From: JACVRN01 sp036403815
Lineage (GTDB): Bacteria; Acidobacteriota; Blastocatellia; Pyrinomonadales; Pyrinomonadaceae
Direction of reading: 5' to 3'
Assembly (NCBI GenBank): GCA_036403815.1
Contig: DASWQH010000061.1
Coordinates: 62,001-126,000 of the forward strand
DNA: 64,000 nt
The position numbers were made by a program, and so were the translations under genes. Shown piece after piece: positions 40,602 through 49,681 of this stretch (the first letter of the stretch is position 1; each line of letters begins with the position of its first letter). Below the pieces are notes generated by a model. The model was not told the origin of the DNA. It saw only the letters and a list, made by a program, of their open reading frames with translations, and did no database searches.

Positions 40602-43169
40602 CTAAGGCCGGGTGCGCATCTCGTTGACGAGCGTTTGCTTTCCCCTCACAGTCTCGACTCGCGTCGTGTCGTAAGGGCTGTACTGCGCCTCAGTCTTCAT
40701 GGTCGGAGGTCTTGATGGTTGAAATGTTCGTCGCCTGGTGGCGGCATCCCTCCCGGCTGTGCTCTGCCTGTTCTCGTCCACGTAAATGACGGGCGGCTCG
40801 CCATACTGTGTGCCGTCAGATGATGCAATCGTCTCCGGCATCTGGCTGTGCTTGAAACATTCGACCGTAGTGACGAAGTTGCCTGTGACGGCGACACGCT
40901 CGCGTTGCGGGCAATTTGAGGTTGCAATCATGCCCGTCTCCGGGTCTATCTCGATGGTGGTAATCCCAGCCGGGCGGTCAAACTTTTCGCCGCCCAGTTC
41001 AGGCCGCTGCTCGACTGCCGCCTTCACAAACTCCGTCCATGCGGGCAAAGCAGCTTCAGCGCCCGTTAATCCAAGCTGCTTGTTGTCGTCAAAGCCTATC
41101 CAGACGGCGACGACCATGTTCGGCGTGTAGCCCACGAACCAGCCGTCACGAGATGTCCCTGTCTTTCCGGCAATCGCCGTCCTGCGCACCGCCCCACGAG
41201 CCGCGCGCGCCGTGCCGTGATCAATCACGTCCATGAGCATGTCCGTAATCATGTAAGCGGTCGTTGGCTTTATGGCCTGCGCGGGAACGGGAATGGAGTT
41301 GACTATGTCTGCGCCTTCCGCATCCGTGGCGCGCGCAATCACGCGAGGCGCTGCCCGCTGCCCGCAGCCAGCGAAAGCCGTGTAAGCCGCAGCCAGCTCA
41401 AGCGGCGTCGCTTCCATTGTGCCGAGCGCGAGAGCCGGATAGGCTTCAGGCTTCGGCAACCCCAAGCTTTGCGCCGTCTGGGCTACACGCTGCAATCCAG
41501 TGCGCATGGCTACGTCCACCGTCACCACGTTCAGGGATTTAATCAAGCCCGTACGCATCGTCACGTCCTGCATTGAATAACTGTCACCATAGTTGGCCGG
41601 ACTATACTTTGCGCGGCGGTCGTAAATGAATTCGCGCGGCGAGTCCTGATAAAGCGATAGCGGTGATAGCCCGCTTTCGAGTGCGGCTGTGTAAACAACC
41701 GGCTTGAAGACTGAGCCGGGCTGCCGCCTGGCATCTGTCGCGCGATTCAACTGCGACTCTGCGTAATCCCGCCCTCCGACCATCGCCAGCACCTCGCCCG
41801 TTCGCGGATCAAGCGCCACGAGCGCCGCCTGCGGTTTGGCCTTTCCTTGATAAAGTTTATCAAGGCGTTCGAGTTGCCCTTTGATTGCCGTCTCGGCCAG
41901 TTGTTGCAGCTCAAGATCAATCGTCGTGTAGACGCGCAAGCCACGCTCGTCTGAAGATTGTGATGAAGCCAGTTGCGATTCTATGGTGCGGTTGACGTAG
42001 TCAACGAAATAGGGCGCAAGCGCGTTCGTAGTCTCTTGAACGGGAACAATCTGCATTGGCTCACGAGACGCCACGCGTGCTTCTTCGAGTGTGATTGCGC
42101 CGTCGCGCACCATCGTTCCTAAGACGGTGTTGCGGCGCGCAATGCTTGCGTCCGTGTGTCGCTCAGGCGAGTAGCGGCTTGGGCTTTGAATCATTCCGGC
42201 GATGGTTGCGCTTTCCGCAAGCGTCAAGTCCTTCAACTCTTTTCCGAAATAGACGTGTGCCGCCTGCTCCACGCCGCGCACGCCGGTTGACCCGCGCTGG
42301 CCTAAATATATCTCGTTCGAGTAGAGCGCGAAGATGTCCTCTTTTGAAAGACGGCGTTCAAGCGTGAAGGCCAGCATCGCTTCGGCGAACTTTCGGCGGA
42401 AGGTTCGCTCCGGCGAAAGATAAGTGTTTTTGACAAGCTGCTGTGTGATGGTAGAGCCGCCCTGTCCAAGCTCGTTGTCGCCAGCATTACGCAGGATGGC
42501 GCGGCCTATGCCGAAGAGATCAAGCCCGCTGTGCTCGAAAAAGCGGTGGTCTTCAATCGAAAGAATGGCGCGCACCAGCACGGGCGGGATGTCTGCATAA
42601 GAGAGCGCCGCGCGCTTGCCGGACTTCATGGACGAATCGGTTGTTAAGACCTCCGGCTCAAGCACGTAGGAATCGAGCGTGACGCCGTCGCCACTTAACT
42701 CGGCGATGCGATCCTGTTTATTAAAAGCGATGCGCACGACCGAAAGCGCATTGGCGGGGCTTGAGTGACGCGGAATGATTTCGACCGCGCCCTCTAATGC
42801 CTTAAAGCTTCCGCTCCAGACATCGCTCGCATCCGTTTCGATATAGCCAGCGCGGCGGAGAAGTTCTACTAAGCGGTCGCGCGAAAGAGATTGCCCGGTG
42901 CGTAGTGTGCGCGGCGCTGCATAGATTCCCGCGCGGCTAGTCAAGTAACCGCTCGCCAACCTGTCATCAACTATCTTTGAATACGAGAAGTAGGAATAGA
43001 TTAGAAAAGCCAGACTTAAAGTGAAGAGGACGCCAAGCATTATGGCTGAGCGAAAAAGAATGCGACGCGCGCGCGAATGATAGTCGGAAGCTTCAGATTT
43101 TATCACCCTAACGCGCCGCTTGAACCTGGGGCGACGAGGCTTGTGTATGGATGTAACTTCGATTGCCAT
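40602..43169 (-). CDS. Class A penicillin-binding protein (PBP1B-like)
   Basis: 855 residues. One membrane anchor is near 41-61. A UB2H-like domain (about 75-170) is typical of PBP1B. The glycosyltransferase domain has Glu206 in SIEDHRFFEHSGLD and GQGGSTITQQLVKN. The transpeptidase has Ser486-x-x-Lys489 (PGSVFKP), SLN (545-547) and KTGTS (669-673). It polymerises and cross-links peptidoglycan in the periplasm. All catalytic motifs are intact. The C-terminal tail of about 100 residues is basic and low complexity. Confidence 0.93.
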   Translation of the reverse strand: MAIEVTSIHKPRRPRFKRRVRVIKSEASDYHSRARRILFRSAIMLGVLFTLSLAFLIYSYFSYSKIVDDRLASGYLTSRAGIYAAPRTLRTGQSLSRDRLVELLRRAGYIETDASDVWSGSFKALEGAVEIIPRHSSPANALSVVRIAFNKQDRIAELSGDGVTLDSYVLEPEVLTTDSSMKSGKRAALSYADIPPVLVRAILSIEDHRFFEHSGLDLFGIGRAILRNAGDNELGQGGSTITQQLVKNTYLSPERTFRRKFAEAMLAFTLERRLSKEDIFALYSNEIYLGQRGSTGVRGVEQAAHVYFGKELKDLTLAESATIAGMIQSPSRYSPERHTDASIARRNTVLGTMVRDGAITLEEARVASREPMQIVPVQETTNALAPYFVDYVNRTIESQLASSQSSDERGLRVYTTIDLELQQLAETAIKGQLERLDKLYQGKAKPQAALVALDPRTGEVLAMVGGRDYAESQLNRATDARRQPGSVFKPVVYTAALESGLSPLSLYQDSPREFIYDRRAKYSPANYGDSYSMQDVTMRTGLIKSLNVVTVDVAMRTGLQRVAQTAQSLGLPKPEAYPALALGTMEATPLELAAAYTAFAGCGQRAAPRVIARATDAEGADIVNSIPVPAQAIKPTTAYMITDMLMDVIDHGTARAARGAVRRTAIAGKTGTSRDGWFVGYTPNMVVAVWIGFDDNKQLGLTGAEAALPAWTEFVKAAVEQRPELGGEKFDRPAGITTIEIDPETGMIATSNCPQRERVAVTGNFVTTVECFKHSQMPETIASSDGTQYGEPPVIYVDENRQSTAGRDAATRRRTFQPSRPPTMKTEAQYSPYDTTRVETVRGKQTLVNEMRTRP

Positions 43170-43397
43170 GCGTTCCTAGTCCGAAGACAAAAAATCCCTC
43201 TCGCGTCCGGTAGATTAGCCGCGTGTGCCAGCATGCTTTTCCTGTGCTTCGTATAAATGCTCAATCAGCGGCAAATTCTATTATTCGAGCGCCGGGTCGG
43301 GTTGTAGGATTGTGACTGCCAATCGGCAACACGAGGCCGCCGCGAAGTCAGCTTCGGCTTGCTCGTTCCCCTCTAACCGGGACATCTCAAAAGCTAG

Positions 43398-43490
43398 TCA
43401 CTGCGAAAGGGCTGCTGTCGAAACGGCGAGTGTTATCAGTATCATGATGATTGCTGCCAGTTGTACAAAGCTGTTCGCTACTTCCTTCAT
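43398..43490 (-). CDS. 30-residue hydrophobic peptide ORF
   Basis: ATG 43490 follows GGGGGAAGAGAG. The peptide MKEVANSFVQLAAIIMILIT then LAVSTAALSQ is a single hydrophobic helix. It could be a small membrane protein, or a signal peptide whose mature part is lost. It lies in the 575-bp gap between the patatin and PBP genes, where I recognise nothing else. Confidence 0.4.
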   Translation of the reverse strand: MKEVANSFVQLAAIIMILITLAVSTAALSQ

Positions 43491-43744
43491 CTCTCTTCCC
43501 CCTCAGAAACCCCTGGTTCGTTCCCCAATCTCAAAAAGATGTTGTGCAACGTCCATGCCAGCAGCCTAGACGCACATGTAGAAGACTGGCTACAGGCGCG
43601 CATTGTGAATATATAAAAAGAGTTATGAGGCTGGATGGAAAGACGAGAATCGCGGTCGAGGGCGCTCGTAGACTTGCGGCTTGATTGATTATCGTACGCG
43701 CCTTTGGAGATTTGGCGCGCAAGGCGTGTTCTGAAAATGGACAA

Positions 43745-44638
43745 TCAGCGTAGAGGAGAGAGCTTGCGGCGGTCTTCACGTTTCTCTGCCTGCCGTCGCC
43801 GCAGTTGATACCATTTAGGTGGCGGCTCGCTCTGAGGCTCAAGTAGGCGCTGGATTCTGCTGATGGTGCGGCGCGCTGCCTCTTCGCCTAAAGTTATAAG
43901 CTCGTCGGCGCGCTTCATCTCGTCCCAGCGAATGTGGCCGACGCGAGGGCGTATGACTATGTCTGCATCCTGTAGTTGCAGCGCGGAGACGGTGCGCTGC
44001 ACGACCATCATGGATTGAAAGATAACGCCGATGGCCGATTGCGGCGGGCCTAAGAATTTCGCGCCCTCTGCATTAACGTCCACCGCTATGACTACATCCG
44101 CGCCGAGCGAGCGCGCGGCAGCCGCAGGCACATTGGCGACCAACCCGCCGTCCACAAGCTGGCGACCTTTATCGTCTGTGACGGGCACGTACCAGCCGGG
44201 GATGGTGCAACTGGCGCGTATGGCGAAGGGCACATCGCCTTCGCCGCTCATCACCACAGGCTCGCCCGATTGAAGGTCAGTAGCGACCGCCGCAAACGGA
44301 ATCCGCATCTCTTCAAAGCGCGTGATGGGCAGAAACTTTCGTAAGAAGTCTTCCATGCGCGCGTTGGATTGAACGCCGAGCCTTGAGAGCGTCATCCGCC
44401 CCATATCCTTCCAGCGAAGCGTGCGACTGAGCTTCTCAATCTCCTCCAGACTCATACCGGCGGCGAGCGCACCTCCGGCAATCGAGCCTGCCGACGTGCC
44501 TGCGACGAAATCAATGGGAATGCTGTGCTCCGCCAGAACTTTCAGAACGCCCACGTGCGCAATCCCACGCGCAGCGCCACCTGAGAGCGCCAGCCCCACA
44601 CTCGGCCTTTCAGGTTGTTCCACACGCTTAAGCCACAT
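43745..44638 (-). CDS. Patatin-like phospholipase (RssA/YchK type)
   Basis: 297 residues. The oxyanion loop is SGGAARG (19-25). The nucleophile Ser49 is in GTSAG, and the partner Asp163 in VDGGLVANVP. All three are present, so it should be an active lipid acyl hydrolase. The helical C-terminal tail of about 40 residues is basic. No membrane segment is predicted. It is followed upstream by the hairpin that contains a four-helix-bundle gene. Confidence 0.88.
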   Translation of the reverse strand: MWLKRVEQPERPSVGLALSGGAARGIAHVGVLKVLAEHSIPIDFVAGTSAGSIAGGALAAGMSLEEIEKLSRTLRWKDMGRMTLSRLGVQSNARMEDFLRKFLPITRFEEMRIPFAAVATDLQSGEPVVMSGEGDVPFAIRASCTIPGWYVPVTDDKGRQLVDGGLVANVPAAAARSLGADVVIAVDVNAEGAKFLGPPQSAIGVIFQSMMVVQRTVSALQLQDADIVIRPRVGHIRWDEMKRADELITLGEEAARRTISRIQRLLEPQSEPPPKWYQLRRRQAEKREDRRKLSPLR

Positions 44639-44641
44639 AAG

Positions 44642-45097
44642 AAGTCTAGAGAGTCCGGAGAGTCTTGAGAGTCTAAAGAGAATCTCGTTTGGAGATATGC
44701 AGATGCTTTCCTAGTGCCAGAGTCATGCGCGAGACCTCGTCGAGTAGATTATAAAGCTCAGTAAAGGAAGCTTGCCCAATGTAGTTTAAGTCTAAAGCTA
44801 TATATAAATGCGATTGAACTTCAGCCGCTGAGCCGTGCGCCATATTGAGGAAATTCGCGAAATCTTTGTCTGAACGCCTGCCAAGTCCTGCTGCTATATT
44901 AGCCATTATGGAAACACTCGCGCGTCGAATCTGATCGCGCAATCCATAATCTTTAGCAAAATTTCCTTACCCTGTAATCTCATAAACTCTGCGCATCACC
45001 TGCCGTGCCTTTTGCCACGCCTGTATACCTTCAAATCTCTTAAACGAGGCCATCTTCTCTCCAGACTCTCAAGACTCTCTGGACTCTCTAGACTTCG
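44642..45097. repeat. Stuttered hairpin (GAGTCC units) with a gene in its loop
   Basis: The arm 44641-44687 (AAGTCTAGAGAGTCCGGAG...) is the inverse complement of 45055-45096 (...CTCTGGACTCTCTAGACTT). Between them is one complete four-helix-bundle ORF with a nonsense codon. The same arm family at 4565-4668 has only a 30-nt loop. Confidence 0.85.
44673..45053 (-). pseudogene. Four-helix-bundle protein (23S rRNA IVS type), nonsense codon
   Basis: 126 codons from ATG 45053 to TAG 44673. MASFKRFEGIQAWQKARQVM begins the family domain, then YEITG, then an in-frame TAA (44967-44969, codon 29), then NFAKDYGLRDQIRRASVSIM and AAGLGRRSDKDFANFL, typical of the S23/four-helix-bundle family. A single base change would restore AAA or similar. 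A shorter product from an internal ATG (44909) or readthrough is possible. The family is known from open frames in intervening sequences of rRNA genes; the function is unknown. Confidence 0.8.
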
Positions 45098-45099
45098 TA

Positions 45100-45786
45100 T
45101 TATACAGGATTGAGGATGGTGATCTCAGCGCGTTCGCGTGCGGTGTCAAGGAAGGAGGTTGTTTCGGATTTGATCTTGTCTTCGGTGAGCTGCGCTTCGA
45201 GTTGCTTGCTCACCTGCTCGAAGACGGGGACGATGCGGCCTGGATACTGGCGTTGAAAGCGCGGCACGTAGACATCGCGGTAATAATCGGAAACCTCTTT
45301 AGGGGTAACGACCGTGAAGGAGCGGAAGCGAAAGTCCAGATACTTATCTATAGCCACACGCTGGCGTATGATTTCGCGCAGTTGCTCGCTGGTTAAGCCT
45401 ACGCGCCGTACGCGCTCCATAAAGTCTGTCTGCGAGGGGAAAAGCTTAATCAGCGCCGCCAGCTCGTCCGATATTTCTTTATCCGTAGGATTAATGGTCG
45501 GGAGTTTTTCGGCCTCCTGGTAGATGAGACGCTGGTTGATGATGAGTTGAAGCGTGCGGTTCAGAGCGTCCGAACTCGGATTATCAATAGGCGTGTTGGG
45601 CTGAAGCGCTATCTGCCAGAGCAGGTCGGAATAGGTAATCAGGTCTGTACGCACGCCGCCGTTGACGGTCGCCACCATCTTGTCAACGACATCCTGCGCC
45701 TGACAAGCGTAGGCCGAGAGTAGAAGAAAGAGCGACAGGCAGAAGCACCGCATTAATCTTCCGGATTTAATCTCGCCTCTCTTCAT
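45100..45786 (-). CDS. SurA-N-like periplasmic chaperone without PPIase domain
   Basis: 228 residues. The signal peptide is LMRCFCLSLFLLLSAYACQA. The mature protein has VVDKMVATVNGGVRTDLITYSDLLWQ, then QLIINQRLIYQEAEKLP and REIIRQRVAIDKYLDFRF, the helical N-domain of SurA/PpiD-type chaperones. There is no parvulin domain. It probably guards outer-membrane proteins in transit. It lies downstream of bamA- and tamB-like genes on the same strand, which fits that role. Confidence 0.78.
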   Translation of the reverse strand: MKRGEIKSGRLMRCFCLSLFLLLSAYACQAQDVVDKMVATVNGGVRTDLITYSDLLWQIALQPNTPIDNPSSDALNRTLQLIINQRLIYQEAEKLPTINPTDKEISDELAALIKLFPSQTDFMERVRRVGLTSEQLREIIRQRVAIDKYLDFRFRSFTVVTPKEVSDYYRDVYVPRFQRQYPGRIVPVFEQVSKQLEAQLTEDKIKSETTSFLDTARERAEITILNPV

Positions 45787-45829
45787 ACTCTCTTTCTCCT
45801 CTTCGAATAAATGACACGCATCATCAGGC

Positions 45830-46171
45830 TCACTCGTTTTCTATCTTCTTCGATAACTCCAGCACAAAGGGCTGTGGAGCAAAGGGCGGCGCGGCGCGCT
45901 CTCTGAGAAGATTGCAGATTGCATCGCCGTACGGGTCAAGGCTCGATGAATCAGCAAGCGATTGCAGCTCGGCATCCGTGATGCTCAGGAGGCTAATCAG
46001 ACAGCCGAGTATCATCCACAGAAGGGCTTCCCGTTTCGTAGTATTCGGATTGAAAGCGTAAATCTCGAAACGGTCTCTGTATATCTCATCGCAGAGTCTT
46101 TGAAACTCGCTTTCGGAAATCGTCTCGCCACGTCCGCGCGCCGTGGATGTTTCTGTCTCTGCTCGCATCAC
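45830..46171 (-). CDS. Small cytoplasmic protein of unknown function
   Basis: 113 residues, soluble, helical (SEFQRLCDEIYRDRFEIYAF; ALLWMILGCLISLLSITDAE). There is no signal peptide and no family that I recognise. It begins 15 bp after the BamA-like stop, so it is probably co-transcribed with the outer-membrane assembly genes. Confidence 0.6.
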   Translation of the reverse strand: MMRAETETSTARGRGETISESEFQRLCDEIYRDRFEIYAFNPNTTKREALLWMILGCLISLLSITDAELQSLADSSSLDPYGDAICNLLRERAAPPFAPQPFVLELSKKIENE

Positions 46172-46186
46172 TTTGCCTCCGGCGCA

Positions 46187-49100
46187 TCAGAACGTTTGAG
46201 TGAAGCGGAAATGAAGCTGGCTGTTTTTGACCCTTATAGTAACGGGCGCAAAGCCGGGCGCTTGCGGGATAAGGAACTCCGGCGGATCCAGCAGGAAGCC
46301 GTAGTCAATGGCGAGCGCTCCACCAATCGGCGTTCTGATACGCAACCCCAGTCCCACTGTGTTCGTCCAGTTGGCGCGCAGGTTCAAACGCGTGATGCGT
46401 TCCGCTTCGCTGGCAAACACCTCGTCCGTACGCTTTCGACCGAAAAGGTCTTTGACGAACTGGAAGACATTGCCGCCGTCGTAAAACGGCACTAGCTGAA
46501 AATTTTTCACCACGGGGACGCGCGCCTCTAGATTGACAACGGCCAGAGCATTTCCGCCGATAGGCACCAGAAAGGGATCAACCGAAACAAGCTCGCCCTT
46601 ATTGTTGCGCAACAGGAAGCAGTTGGGCGTCAGGGGCGTCTGCAAGTAGCAGGCAGGCGCGACGACACGCGGCCCAGCCGCTTCATACTGAAACCCGCGC
46701 AAGGTCGTTGACCCGCCTGAAAAGAACCTCTCGCTGATGGGCAGCGTCCGATCAGAGTCATCTATCTGGCCGTTTCCATCACGGTCGGCAGGATTGAAGA
46801 CGTTCGCCAATCCGAGCGTCAGGCTTCCGGCCAGCACCGTCCCGCGCGCCCTGTTTACCCTGTAATAGCGACGATAATTTCCGAAGAACTTATTAAAGGA
46901 GATGTTGCCGCCCAGTTGTCTCAAGGCCAGGCCGTAATCCACGGTCAGAAAGTCGCCGTTGGTGGCGTCCGTTGCGCTGTACTCGCAGCGCGGCTTATTC
47001 ACGCCCGGCTGTGTTCTCTGCTGTAGAAGCCTTGAGTTGTTCTCATCGCAGCGCTCGCGCGTGTCGCGCACAAAGGCAAGCCCAAGGCGAGAGGTACGAA
47101 CCTTCTGGTCAGGCAGTAGAATCGGCGCAACCAGCAGGCTCTTGATGTTGTAGAGCCGCACGTCTTCGTAGCTGTAGCGCGCAAACACTATGGTGCGTGT
47201 ATCGCGGTCAAGGACGCGCTGCGTTTCGGCGTTGAAGGTGAAGCGGTTGATAGTAGGCTCGCCCGCCGGATTGCCAAATTCGTCAATCGGGTTCCCTTCC
47301 TCGTCAACACGCTGGACAATCCCCTGGCTGCCACGATCAATTGTCGAGCGGAAGAAGCGCGTGATGTTGCTGTCTCGCTGGTACTGAACCGAGAGAGAAA
47401 GCGGCATGAACTGGAAGTCGCCGTAGGGGCGAAAACGCGGGTCGAAGTATTCAAGGCGCAGTAGCTGCTGGCGACGACTGAAGCGCGCACGCGCCGCGCC
47501 CTGCTTCAACTCACCGAAGAGATTGACGTTGCGTATATCAAAGAAGCCAAGCGGCCCGTTGTCCGTAGAATAGCCGCCGCCGTACTCGCGTATGCGCGGC
47601 TTCAATTCTTCGACATCTATAATCACGTCGTACTTCTTAAAGCCGGAGGCCGTCTCGCCAGCAGGCTCCGTGGTGATGATGACCTGACGGAAAGCATCCG
47701 TTTGATAAAGGATGCGCTCGCTTTCCGTCAGCTTGTCCAGACGCAGGACTTCGCCTTCAAAGAGCGGGATGGCATTGAGGATGGCTTCCTTCTTCGTCAG
47801 TACGTTGCCGTTGACGCGAATGGCCGCGATGAAGACCTTGTCGCCCTCTTTCGTAATCGTGTAAACGACCTTGACCTGCTCTTCGTAAAGCTGGTCAGAG
47901 ATTGTTTTTCTGGGCAGCTCGATGATGGAGAAATCCACCTGCGCGTTAATGTAGCCTTCCGTCGCGTAGAGATTAGCGATGCGGTCGGCGTCGGCGCGCG
48001 AAGCAGAGCGAGAGAACGGCCCATCCATGACAGTCCATTGAAGCTGATCGCGCACCTGAGCATCCGTGTAGATTTTATTGCCGCGTACCTCTACGCCGGT
48101 GACGCGTGTAAGCGGCCCTTCGCGTACGGCGAAGGTGATGATTAGATTCTCTCCGTTCAAGGACGCGCCCTGCCTGGCCTCTACGCTTGCGCGCCTGTAG
48201 CCCAGGTCCCGCATACGCGCCTCTATCATCCTTCTGTCCTGATCCAGCAGCTCGCGGCTAGTATAGCCACGCCCGTAGCCGAGAAGAGGAATGATGCCGA
48301 GCGCCGAAGCCTTCTGCGTTCTCAAATCACTTTCAACATCTTCAATCGTGAGCTTGTTCGTACCAGACAGGCGTATGTCCGTGAGCTTGAAGCGGCGTCC
48401 AAGCTCTACGTCGTAAACAATCAGGACGGTGTGGCCGGTCAATTCGTCCGCGTTCAAATTCTGGCAGGTGTCGGGTGTGCCGTTCGGAGTCGTCGCGGGT
48501 GTGGACGGCATGACGGTGCAGACGGGCGTAACCTGTGCGAAGAAGTAGCCCTCTTCCTGAATGCGATTACGCAGGCGGCGCTCGCCTTCTGTAATCGCTC
48601 CGAAGTCAATCGTGCCTTCTCGCCTGACGGGCAGCAACTCGCGCTGCTTCTTCTCCTTCAAACCATTATAGCCGCGAATCAAGACGCTGACGGTCGGGCC
48701 GACGCCGCCCGTGAAAGTAATGCTGAAGCGATTGCTCTGCGTGTCGTATATGACGCGCTCGTCAATGTTCGGAGCTAAGAACCCTCTCGCGATGATGGCC
48801 TGGCGAATGCGATTCAGGTCATCGGCCAGAATCTGTCTGGTAAAGGGCGCGTTTGGCTGCAACTTGAGAGTCGGCAGGACGGGCGTCGGGTCGAAGCCCT
48901 GTATGTTGAAAGCGGGAGCGTTGACGCGCGCCTGCTCGCCCAGGCGAACGCGGAAGGTAAGAATGACGCGCGTGCCGGTTAGATCGCGCGTATCTGCCTG
49001 CGTTGTGGCATCGACTTCGGCACGCAGGAATCCACGGTCGCGCAGGTAAGCCTGAATCAGGTCGGCGTTCGTCTTCAGACTTGATTCGGAGAGACGCGCG

Positions 49101-49582
49101 CCCGGCTCAAGCATGTTGAGGCGAGCGCGCATTTCATCTTCCGAAACGGGCGCACCCGGCGGTACAAACCCCAAGTCAAGGACAACTTCGCTCACACGCG
49201 TCGTACGCTTAACGACGAAGCGCACGCGAATGGGAATGGCCTGCGCACCTACAGCGCCGCTCGCCTGCTGGGGGCGCGCGCCGCCGACTTCAACGACTTC
49301 GACGCGCGCCGAAGCGACCATGCCCGAATCATACAGAGCTTTAAGCGACTCGCGCACGCGCACCGCCGCGTATTCATCACCCGCTCTTATGGTCAGGATG
49401 GATGCGAACTCTGCCTGTGCCGGAGGATCGGGCGCAGAGCCTTCGATGACGACCTCGACCGCCGCAATAGGCCGCCCGTCATAATCGCCCACATCCGGGA
49501 TAGCTGCGAACACACGTCCGCCTGCGGCTATCAATAAAGCCGCTAACACAACCATGACCGGAACGAAGATACGAAGCCTCAA
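46187..49582 (-). CDS. BamA/TamA-family outer-membrane barrel protein
   Basis: 1131 residues. It probably starts at TTG 49582. A signal-like helix (VPVMVVLAALLIAAGGRVFA) precedes five or more POTRA-like units (for example IAAVEVVIEGSAPDPPAQAE; GPLTRVTGVEVRGNKIYTDA; KVFIAAIRVNGNVLTKKEAI). The 16-strand barrel includes FFSGGSTTLRGFQYE (VRGF/Y-like motif) and ends with LHFRFTQTF, a C-terminal aromatic signal. It inserts barrels, or with TamB forms a lipid or protein export bridge. The adjacent tamB favours TamA, but BamA cannot be excluded. Confidence 0.9.
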   Translation of the reverse strand: MRLRIFVPVMVVLAALLIAAGGRVFAAIPDVGDYDGRPIAAVEVVIEGSAPDPPAQAEFASILTIRAGDEYAAVRVRESLKALYDSGMVASARVEVVEVGGARPQQASGAVGAQAIPIRVRFVVKRTTRVSEVVLDLGFVPPGAPVSEDEMRARLNMLEPGARLSESSLKTNADLIQAYLRDRGFLRAEVDATTQADTRDLTGTRVILTFRVRLGEQARVNAPAFNIQGFDPTPVLPTLKLQPNAPFTRQILADDLNRIRQAIIARGFLAPNIDERVIYDTQSNRFSITFTGGVGPTVSVLIRGYNGLKEKKQRELLPVRREGTIDFGAITEGERRLRNRIQEEGYFFAQVTPVCTVMPSTPATTPNGTPDTCQNLNADELTGHTVLIVYDVELGRRFKLTDIRLSGTNKLTIEDVESDLRTQKASALGIIPLLGYGRGYTSRELLDQDRRMIEARMRDLGYRRASVEARQGASLNGENLIITFAVREGPLTRVTGVEVRGNKIYTDAQVRDQLQWTVMDGPFSRSASRADADRIANLYATEGYINAQVDFSIIELPRKTISDQLYEEQVKVVYTITKEGDKVFIAAIRVNGNVLTKKEAILNAIPLFEGEVLRLDKLTESERILYQTDAFRQVIITTEPAGETASGFKKYDVIIDVEELKPRIREYGGGYSTDNGPLGFFDIRNVNLFGELKQGAARARFSRRQQLLRLEYFDPRFRPYGDFQFMPLSLSVQYQRDSNITRFFRSTIDRGSQGIVQRVDEEGNPIDEFGNPAGEPTINRFTFNAETQRVLDRDTRTIVFARYSYEDVRLYNIKSLLVAPILLPDQKVRTSRLGLAFVRDTRERCDENNSRLLQQRTQPGVNKPRCEYSATDATNGDFLTVDYGLALRQLGGNISFNKFFGNYRRYYRVNRARGTVLAGSLTLGLANVFNPADRDGNGQIDDSDRTLPISERFFSGGSTTLRGFQYEAAGPRVVAPACYLQTPLTPNCFLLRNNKGELVSVDPFLVPIGGNALAVVNLEARVPVVKNFQLVPFYDGGNVFQFVKDLFGRKRTDEVFASEAERITRLNLRANWTNTVGLGLRIRTPIGGALAIDYGFLLDPPEFLIPQAPGFAPVTIRVKNSQLHFRFTQTF

Positions 49583-49600
49583 CCTTGTGCTCGAAAAAGA

Positions 49601-49677
49601 GAGGTCAGAGGCTAGAGGTCAGAGGTTAGTAAAAAGAAAGACAACTACTAACCTCTAACCTCTGACCTCTAGCCTCT
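49601..49677. repeat. Stuttered hairpin (GAGGTCA units) between tamB and bamA-like genes
   Basis: GAGGTCAGAGGCTAGAGGTC... and ...TCTGACCTCTAGCCTC surround a GTAAAAAGAAAGACAACTAC loop. It lies within an otherwise tightly spaced gene pair (100-bp gap). Confidence 0.85.
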
Positions 49678-49681
49678 GTCG

